Source of the DNA: Rosa chinensis
Taxonomy: Eukaryota > Streptophyta > Magnoliopsida > Rosales > Rosaceae
DNA length: 64,000 bases
Reading direction: 5' to 3'
Assembly (NCBI RefSeq): GCF_002994745.2
Contig: NW_020126835.1
Span: 62,001 to 126,000, forward strand
Shown piece by piece: positions 55,642 to 64,000 of this stretch. The notes below the pieces were generated by a model. The model was not told where the DNA came from, made no database searches, and saw only the letters and a program-made list of their open reading frames with translations. Within the stretch, counting starts at the first letter, position 1. Each line of letters opens with the position of its first letter. Made by a program: the position numbers and the translations under genes.

Positions 55642-55836
55642 TGTAGTAAAAAGGAATTGCAGGGAGAATTATCTCGTATTATTGATAATAGGAGCCCTTT
55701 ATATAGGGAGTTATAGAATACATGAAATGTAATAGAATCCGAACATAACTAGGAAATCTAGAACCTCCTCCTATTACAACTCTACGACTAAAACCCTAGT
55801 TTGAAAAAGCACACATGATGTCGACTTCCTTCAACA
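55642..55836 (-). repeat. 3' LTR of copia-3
   Basis: 195 bp, starting TGTTGAAGGAAG and ending TTTTACTACA on the minus strand. TTTATATAGG lies in the plus text. The 5' LTR is not in the window. Confidence 0.85.
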
Positions 55837-56040
55837 CTCCCCCTTGTGCCGCTCAAACTTGGTGATGACGCTTTGATCGTTGCCTCACTAAAAACCTTGC
55901 CAGTTAACAAAAACTCTGTGGGACAAAAATAACCCTGGTCGAAGGACAAAAAGAGCACAACACGTCCTTCACTCTTCGAGATCGAACATGTAGACATCAT
56001 ACCTCCCCCTGATGTCAATATCTCCCCATGATTGCTACAA

Positions 56041-59000
56041 TCATGGGAGTTCGGATAACTTTCTCAATCTGATGTTCTTCACATGTTTCTCGAAGGTGGA
56101 TTTAGGTAACGACTTAGTAAATAAGTCCGCTACATTATCCTCAGGTCGGATTTGATTCACTTCAATATTTAGAAGTGCTTGTTGTTGCTGATTGTAAAAC
56201 AACTTAGGCGATATATGCTTGGTGTTGTCGCCCTTGATGAAACCTAATTTCATTTGCTCAAGTAGCTTCATCTGTGGTAGACTTCAAACCACAAGTTCCT
56301 CGAATATGTCTAATTACAGACCTTAGCCATATGCATTCTCGCACGGTTTTATGTAGAGCAATAATCTCTGCATGATTTGAAGAAGTAGCAACAAGGGTCT
56401 GCTTTGTAGACCTCCAAGATATCGCAGTGCTTCCCATGGTAAAGACATAACCTGTTTGGGAGCAACCTTTGTGAGGGTCAGAGAGATACCCTACATCAGC
56501 AAAATCCATCAAAACATCATTATCGTTTTGATGTAAGGGAGGAGGATGGGTGGCCGGCGGCTTTGCTGATCACGGCATCTTGGACGGTGCCACTTGGGCT
56601 ACTGAGATCCGTTCTCATTCTTCCGTCATTCTTTTCTCTCTACAGGAATAGAACAAGCTCATATCTATCGTACATTTTAAGTAACGAAAGATTGTCATTA
56701 TATCAGTCTAATGGCATTGCGTTGGCACAAGGCTACATCTAGCCAACAAGTTCATAACAAATGAGGTGTCCGGTCTTGTATTGTGTTAAGTACAATAATG
56801 CGCCTATTGCACTTAGGTAAGACACTTCTGCCAATTAACACGTCTTCGTCATCATCCCTAGGACAAAACGTATCTCTCTTAGGGTCAAGACTACGGACGA
56901 CCATGGGAGTGCATCTTTGACTTTATCAAAATGCAAAGCATTTATTGACACGGTATAGAAGTTCTAAATCTACACAAAACCGTGTTCTCCCAAGATCCTT
57001 CATCTCAAACTCGGATTTCAAGTGTTCAACGGTTTCCCTTAACTCTCAAGGGTTCCAATTATGTTTATCAACATAAACCGTGACAATTGCAAATCCAGAA
57101 CTTGTCATGAAAACGCAGGGGCATAGTTCATCATATATATCCCTTCCCAATCAAGTAGTCACTTTAGTGAGCGTTTCACCCTCATTGCAAATGCGCTCCG
57201 TGGTCAAGAGCCACTTGATTTGGGTAAATGAAGTCCACAAGAACCTTCATTATATTCCGTATCTAGATCCCATAGAGATATGTAGTGACCACATTCGTAA
57301 GCTGCATGTTCAGTTATTTGGAAACTACCAAATTGACAAAGTAGTGGAGTGCAATGACATCCATTATGAGAGAATATATCTTCTCGTAGTCGATTCCTGG
57401 GCGTTTTGTGAGAAGCCTTGCGCCATAAGGCGAGATTATCATCTCTTTTTCTCATCACGCTATCTAACGAAGACCTATTAATGTCAATAGGTTTTATGTT
57501 AAGAGGTGTTGGCATCTCAGGCCCGAAATCCTTCTTCTTCGTTAGTGAATCTAATTCAACCTGGATCACATCTTTCCATTTAGGCCAATTTTCTCTACGT
57601 TAGCATTCTTCAATGGAGTAAGGTTCGATGTCATTGGTCTCAATAATTCTACGTCCTCATGTACACTAGTGTAGTTCGTAGAGATCTCTATATTCTCGAG
57701 AATTGGCTCTAACATTGAGGCGTCCCCCAATAATGTCTCTTAGACATAACCACAATCCAGAATATTCTCATGAGATGGATTTTAAGTATCAATGATCAAT
57801 GGATCAAGTTGTGCCAAACTCGTTTTCTTCCTAGGGCGAGAATCCATTGGACCTATGGGTCTCCTACGCTCTCTAGCGGAACCCATGGCCTATGAAGCCA
57901 TTATGCCACCTTGTGGTGTCACCATACCACCATCCATAGTAGTGGTGCCGTATCCATCTCCTCTGGGTGGCACCATGTCCTCCTGTGGGGACATGTTTGC
58001 AGCAAGTATATGTGATCTCGTCACTTTTAGGGGATCAAGATGAGACATAGTAGGGACATACCACGACAATTCCTATTGTTCCTGTTGAACGTTGACGTTC
58101 TAATCTCCCCCTAATGACAGGAAGACTGTCTCATCAAAGTGACAATCCGCAAATCTAGCGAAAAAAGAGATCGTCTGTCAAGGGTTCTACATAGCGGACT
58201 TTTAGTTGGAGACTCATGTCCAACACAAATATATATATATATATATATATATATGCATTCGTTGCAATGACTCATGTTGATGCGCTGTGGCGACGCAATT
58301 AGCACATGAACCGCACACTCAAATATGCATAAGTACGAGATATTAGACTCGAACCCATTCACTAGCTGTAACGCAAATAAAACTTGAGTGGCTGCTATGA
58401 GTCGTAGACGAATTAACATAGTTGGATGCGATATTGCATAACCCAAGCGGAAATATTGGTGCGCATTACCAATATCCAGGCTACCATCGTAGTCGTTTAA
58501 TGGTGGCTTTTCCGCAAGACCAATTAGGTGTGTGCATGGGAATATGATACTTGATATCAATACCCAATGATATGCAATAGTCATCGAAAATTTTCGATGT
58601 AAACTCTCTAGCATTTTCAAGTCGAATTGACTGAACGGGATAATCCGGGTAGTGAGCCCGTAGCCATATGATTTAGGTTAGGAGTTCATTTTAAGCAGCA
58701 TTACGAGTGGACGATAGTGCGACACATGACTAGCGTGTCCGCATATCAACCAACAGCATAAAACATCTAAGCAGTCCGCAAGTTGGTTGAGTCGATCCAC
58801 AGAATCCCCTTGGATTCTATGTAAGAATGGAATTATTTTTTTAGTGTCCTTTGCATAGAATGATCTTGATCCTAAAAAAAACAGGCTTTATAGAATGAAA
58901 GATTGGCCTTATAATCAACCAATGAAGGTTTTGGTTGAGCCAGAATGTCACAATTTACTTTGAGAAGTAGATAGAGGAGCCAGGTCTCCATACATGGCGT

Positions 59001-59340
59001 CAATGCCATGTATTGGCCGCAGGGGTAGGCGGTACCGACCATGTGTGGCTAGTCTTGCACAATCATGGCGCCATGAGGCGCATGTCTAGCTCCTAGAACC
59101 AATTCTTGGTTCTTACTTCTTTTCGTTCTGAAAAATGGATGTCCGTGTGAAGAATACATGGATCATCATGTCATGACTTGGGTATCCCAAACGGTCATGC
59201 CAAAGTCTATATGTGTCAGAATCCCATAAATCATCTCCCATGACATGGTTGGATTCAATGACTCAAATAGTGGTTGCATACAACCCAATAGAGCGACAAA
59301 TAAGTTTCCCTGATACTCGTTTATGTCCGTAGTCATTAGA
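56041..59340 (-). pseudogene. Copia-3 pol remnant
   Basis: Minus-strand blocks from right to left: GAG_pre-integrase region (59340-59100), integrase (~58800-58150), the linker (~58140-57600), RT (~57570-56700), RNase H with DVGYLSDPHKGCSQTGYVFT and ATSSNHAEIIALHKTVRECI (56512-56258), and NVADLFTKSLPKSTFEKHVK (to 56041). Frames change repeatedly, and a short TA-rich insertion (58220-58252) interrupts the integrase/linker. RNase H is the best preserved part. Confidence 0.85.
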
Positions 59341-59347
59341 GGTGATG

Positions 59348-61234
59348 TGATTACATGCATTTATATGCATGTAATTATATCTAAAATACTAGAATTAAGC
59401 TAATCCTCAAACTAATTATTATGTAATTAATCCATTTTTATTTATGTTGTAGTAAATAAGTGGAGTTATGGATTTCGGAAGAAGTTGTGCAAAATTGGAG
59501 CAGAATGGGGTTTTCGACAAAAAGACGAAAAGTCAACTGATTAACCATCGGGTCAACCAAGTCAACTTTGCCCAATAGCAAGAAGTCCGAGACCCAAGAC
59601 CAAAGAAGCACACAAGTGAAGACCCAAGCTCATTAGTGTTACATCATTGTATTCAAATTTCAAATTCAAAATTGATGTAATAATAATAATAATTAGTGGA
59701 CCACACACCTTACACGCACACATCACACATGTGGATGAAGAAATTTATTTGTGTTCACACTAGGCACACACTCACTTACACTTTTGCCCTCCTATTTTCT
59801 TGATATTTTCCAAAATGTTTTCTACACTTCTAATTCTCTACATTTTTATTAGGTTATTTTAGTCTTTTCATTTTACCTATTTTCTACTTGTTTTGAGTCT
59901 TTGGATCTAGAGTATAAGTCCAATCTTGACCCTAGAACCCAAGGGGGTATTTAAACACCTTTGCACACACATTGCACAAGCTTAAGACCCATTTTTCTAC
60001 ACTCTAGGCTTTTTGGCCGAATTTAGAGACCTCTCCTCCATTTTCCATCTACTCTCTCATTCTTTCTCTTTCCAATTTATCATTCTCTACCATTTTTCAA
60101 GGGAAAATCAAGGAGCTTTCACTTCACATCATCAAGGTTTCATCACCACAAGGGATTTTGGCTTTGGTAAAGAGTGGGGACTTAATATCAAGTTTGGTTC
60201 ATATTTGCCTATAGCAAATTGTGAGCTTAATTTGTGTTCCCTCTCTCCTCTATCATTTCTCTAAATTTCTTATATATTGGATGATGTATTTGAGTATGGG
60301 TAGTGAGTAGTTCAATTTTGGGAGATAGGTTGTGAAGCCCTAACTCATCTTGTGTAAATATTGATGCTTTAAATGAAATAAATGCAATTTCCATTGTGTA
60401 TGCTTTAAATCCGAATTTATTGGTCCTTAGAAGCATGTTTCTAGGTTTTGTCACCCTTTGAAATTATGTTGTGGGCAATTGTGATGAATAGATTGATAAA
60501 TTGACAACTTATTAGTCTTGTGGTATCTAGGATTTGAGTGTGGTGACCATTAGCTAGCTTAATTGTAGCTAAGCTTGCTTGAGTCTCTATTATCTTGCTC
60601 TCTAGGCCTCTAATTTTGGATATTGCGGCCTTGACCGGCGTAATGCCCAAATTAGAGAGTTGATTGTGGCCTTAACCGGCATAATCAATACACCGAAAGG
60701 AAAATTGGTTTAGTAGCCTTAACCGGTACTAGATACGAGACTCAACACATATAGGAAATGCATGCATTTGTGAAATTGGCATCGATATTTGCAAGAGAGT
60801 TAGTGTGAATCACCCGACACTCCCATGTTTCCATTAATTTGAAATCCGAATTTAATTTCTTGCTTGATAATTAGTTGTTTGCCTTTATTTTAGTTTGCAT
60901 TTAATTTAGTTAATTCTCAATTCAAAAATCCCAAACAAAATTCTACCTTCCATTGTGCATAACTCAATGGGCTACAAGTTAGTGGCTTTGATTAGGCTTA
61001 ATGTGAGCTAAGGCGAGCATTGCCGAGGCTTGGTGCCTTGTGAATATTATTTTACTTTATTTTATTTTTATTTTTCTTTATTTTATTTTTATTTTTCATT
61101 GTATGCATTTGAGTGATTCTAGCGCTAATTACCTCGGTTAGGTTCAACACCTAATCCCCGAGGTACGATAATCAAGGTTTTAATACTTCCCTTACTTGAC
61201 AACGATTCGTACGCTTGCGAGAGCATATGCATCA
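59348..61234 (+). repeat. 5' LTR of an Athila-like gypsy element
   Basis: 1887 bp with TGATTAC and GCATCA ends, followed six bases later by a tRNA-Asp primer site. Internal GCCTTRACCGG repeats occur (60629, 60670, 60707). The five bases before it (TGATG) are the predicted target duplication. It interrupts copia-3. Confidence 0.8.
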
Positions 61235-61240
61235 AGTCAA

Positions 61241-61258
61241 TGGCGCCGTTGCCGGGGA
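61241..61258 (+). other. Primer binding site, tRNA-Asp type
   Basis: TGGCGCCGTTGCCGGGGA is the exact 18-base complement of the CCA-tailed 3' end of plant nuclear tRNA-Asp (recalled). This primer is characteristic of Athila-type elements. Confidence 0.85.
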
Positions 61259-61491
61259 TTAGGGTCTTTGGATCTTAATCCCTTGGTAATTGGCATTTAG
61301 GGTCACTTATAGCATACTTTTATTTTTATTTCTTGTTTCTTTATTTATTTGTTTACCTTTTTTTTATTATTATTATTATTAATTTTTTTTTTTTTTTCAC
61401 TTCTTGCTTGTTAATTTACTCATTTTAATAATACTTTTTATTTTTCATTCTCTTCTCACCCCTCTAGTTTATTGTCAATTTTGTAGTAGAT

Positions 61492-63496
61492 ATGGCTAAC
61501 GAGCGTCAAGAACCACAAGATGAGGAGGAGCTTCCCTTGAGCCATTATTCATGTCCTAGTATTGTGAATGCTCCATCTTGCATTGTGCTTCCTCCGACAA
61601 ATGCCAACTTTGAGATCAAGCCTAACATGTTGTCTATTCTACCTACTTTCCATGGCATGGCTAGTGAGAGGCCATATGATCATATAATTGAGTTTGATGC
61701 CATATGTTCCACTATGCACTTGGGAGGATTAACTTTGGAAGGTTTGAAGCTTCGATTATTCCCATTTTCTTTGAAAGATCAAGCACGCACAAGGTTTCAT
61801 AAGTTTAAGCCAAGATCCATTCTCTCTTGGGCTGATATGCAAAGTGTCTTCTTGAATGCATATTATCCACATCATCGGACTACTTATATGCGGGATAGCT
61901 TGACCAAGTTCTTTCAAGAGGATAATGAGACTTTTTATGATGCATGGGAACGCTTCAAGGATATTGAGTTAGGTTGCCATCATCATGGACTCACCAAGTG
62001 GCTTCTTTGTGAATCTTTCTACAATGGGTTGATTATTGATGATAGAAGGAGATTGGATAATGCATCGGGTGGAAATTTTCTAAAAAAAGGTCCTAATGCC
62101 GCTTGGGATATCTGTGAGGAAGTGGCTACACAATCCGGTCAATGGGATAATCATCAAAGGAGAAGAGGAGGTAGAGATGACCACACCACATCTAGAGGCC
62201 GAGTTGATATGGAGCCTCATGGTAGAGGTGTATGTGATGTTTCTCATGTTTCTAGAGATGATAGAGTTATGAGTTCTACGCTTGAAAGGCTTGAAGCAAA
62301 GATTGACAAGAAATTTGAGATGCTTCTTCAAGCACAAAAGGGTAATATTACTTCTTCTTCACATGTCAAGAGTGTTAGTTCTTCATATCTTTGCTTGATT
62401 TGTGAGTCCCCTCATCATTCTACTCATGATTGTCACTTGGCTTCACAATTTCTGGAATTTGTTGAGGAGCAAGTTAAAGCGGTTAGTTCTTATCAAAGGC
62501 CACCAAGAAATGATCCTTACTCTACTACATATAATCCAGGTTGGCGAAACCACCCAAATTTCTCATGGAGAGATGGTGGAGGGTCCTCTAATGCACACCA
62601 AGTTGGTTCTCATTCATATGGAGGGAATTAAGGCCCTAATTCTTCATCTTTTAGTCCCCACGGTCATGGGATCATGCAATTTGGTGGACAAAAACATTAT
62701 GGGCAGCAAGCATCTAGTTACAATTCTCAAGGCCAAGGGCCATCTTTTGGTGCCACACATACTTATGGAGGAGCCCCACATGATACTCAAGGGTTTGGTC
62801 AAAGTTCCCATTCATTTGGAGTTGCCAATTCTACACAAAATGCTCCTCCCGGATTTCAAAATAGACAAGCACCACAACTACTGGAACCAAAGAAGTCTCA
62901 TATGGATGATATATTGACCACCCTAGCTCAAAGTCATACTTCTCTTACACAAAGCCAAGCAAAGACCGATCAAACTCTTAGTATTCTTGCTCAAGGTCAA
63001 AGTTCACTTGCACAATGTGTGGGAAAGTTGGAGGTTCAATTGGGTCAAATGGAAAAAGAGCTTGGAGCACGTCCACAAGGAGCCCTACCTTCACAACCGG
63101 AGCCAAATCCAAGAGGAAAAGTCCATGAATGCAATGCCGTCACCACTTTACGTTCGGGAAAGCTATATGATAATCATGTATACATGCCCACATCTTCTAG
63201 TTTCCATACAAATCCTTTATTTGTGCATGATGACGATTTTCATTTATATGGGGTCAAGAGGGAAGAATATGTACATCTTCGCCGTGTTGTTGATGATCAA
63301 TTGCATACATATCATGATTCTTTTTATTATAAGGAGGATGGGACCGGAAGGGAAGAAAATGTACCTTCCGGTAAATATGGAGTGGGTGATGTGACTTTGA
63401 ATGCAAAAGGAAGAAATAAGGGGGTGGATAAGGTAGCCGGAAGGGAAGAAAATGTACCTTCCGGAAGAGCTATTCTTGATAGTGGTTATGGTTTCT
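61492..63496 (+). pseudogene. Athila-like gag with one in-frame stop
   Basis: Starts MANERQEPQDEEELPLSHYS. The Gag domain at ~50-190 includes RLFPFSLKDQARTRFHKFKP and AYYPHHRTTYMRDSLTKFFQ. A CLICESPHHSTHDC zinc-finger-like motif lies at ~302. A single TAA (62629-62631) interrupts the frame, which then continues open in the same frame for another ~290 codons with Gly/Gln-rich text and a coiled-coil-like stretch. A 26-base inverted-end motif (CCGGAAGGGAAG, later CCTTCCGG) is repeated at 63344 and 63438. Pol is absent before 63497. Confidence 0.8.
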
Positions 63497-64000
63497 TGAT
63501 TACAAGCATTTTTATGCGTGTAATTATATCTAAAACACTAGAATTAAGTTAATCCCCATGTCAATTATTATGTAATTAATCTATTTTTTATTTATTTGTA
63601 GGTAACAAGCGGAGTTGCGGAAACCGAGAGAAATAGTGCAAAATTGAACCAACTTAGAATTTCCGACAAAAAGATGAGAAAAGTTAACGGTCGATCAATG
63701 GGTTGACTAAGGTCAACGTCATCAGGGTGTGAAGTTCATGTATTGGTATTTGGTGGAAGAGAAGAAAAATGAAATAATAAAAGAAAATGAAAATGAAAGA
63801 AGAAAATGGATGCTGCACGTGTTGACCATTTAATTAAGCAAACCTTTGCTTAATTAATCCTTAGTGACCAATCCTCCTCCTTTTGTTATTATCACGTACG
63901 TGCAGCACATTTTGTTTGATTAGATTGAGCCAATTAATGGCTAACACATGGCAGACTACCAACCCATTCTTTCTCCTCTTCCGCACAGCCACACATCCTT
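63497..64000 (+). repeat. Second, diverged Athila-like LTR, truncated by window end
   Basis: Begins TGATTACAAGC and aligns with the first LTR for ~200 bases but at clearly lower identity (roughly 70-75%), then departs. There is no polypurine tract before it, and it starts abruptly inside gag/protease-coding sequence. This fits a second related element inserted here, with its other end outside the window. The alternative is an old recombinant. Confidence 0.6.

Larger units (their letters stand above)
55642..59347 (-). mobile_element. Ty1/copia remnant, reverse strand (copia-3), cut by an Athila-like element
   Basis: The left end is a 195-bp LTR (55642-55836) next to a polypurine tract. Coding order on the minus strand is the same as copia-2, but all blocks are broken. 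The sequence stops at 59347, in the part corresponding to ~18500 of copia-2, where the Athila-like LTR begins. The 5' part of copia-3 may lie beyond the right edge of the window. Confidence 0.9.

Noticed and set aside
58111..58620. 169-codon ORF as a host gene
   Set aside because: It is a chain of copia integrase/linker fragments read through a TA microsatellite (IYIYIYIY), part of copia-3.

Overview
The window is repeat-dominated nuclear DNA from a flowering plant, most likely a eudicot. Rosaceae is only a guess. The evidence is spliceosomal introns, plant LTR-retrotransposon lineages (Ty1/copia, Ty3/gypsy Tat and Athila), CACTA and Mutator-like DNA transposons, RVT_3-type LINE ends, an RLCK-VII kinase and a MIKC MADS-box fragment. 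There are no bacterial features, rRNA genes or CRISPR arrays. Most of the 64 kb can be assigned to named elements with exact ends and target-site duplications (TSDs).

Layout: 1-605 and 8069-8354 are host DNA split by a copia element (copia-1, 606-8068, TSD AGTTC). 8355-22255 is a three-level nest: a Mutator-like element (TSD TACATTTTT) contains a reverse-strand copia (copia-2, 9945-22138, TSD TTAAT), which contains a CACTA transposon (11276-16016, TSD ACA) carrying two exons of a MADS-box gene. 22375-24381 is a Pack-MULE (TSD AAAGAGAAA) with an LRR-receptor fragment. 24646-25442 is a smaller inverted-repeat element and 26296-26650 is a LINE tail. 26951-42159 is a young, structurally complete Tat-lineage gypsy element (TSD CAGTA, 905-bp LTRs that look over 99% identical) with gag and pol on the minus strand.

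The most notable feature is inside that gypsy element. Between the pol 3' end and the 3' LTR, on the opposite strand, lies an apparently intact three-exon gene for a 987-residue plant mobile domain (PMD) protein. It has a candidate TATA box about 1.8 kb upstream, a plausible multi-exon leader and a 101-bp tandem repeat array just before its ATG. The element therefore carries what looks like a self-contained, intron-bearing antisense passenger gene.

42160-55641 is the least invaded part. It holds two decayed copies of an RLCK-VII (PBL19/PCRK-like) kinase with different disabling lesions, a related non-kinase segment, a probable solo LTR, an RVT_3 LINE end, a Tip100-like hAT MITE and one small, apparently intact two-exon host gene (47-49 aa) at 55143-55365. 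55642-64000 is another nest: a reverse-strand copia remnant (copia-3) cut by an Athila-like element (59348 on, tRNA-Asp primer site), itself probably cut by a second, diverged Athila LTR at 63497 that runs off the window.

Coding capacity: only gypsy gag and pol, the PMD gene, the copia-2 gag and the 47-49 aa host gene read as intact. All other protein-coding similarity is fragmentary. Copia-1 and copia-2 combine nearly identical LTRs with decayed pol, which suggests they were copied by enzymes from other elements.
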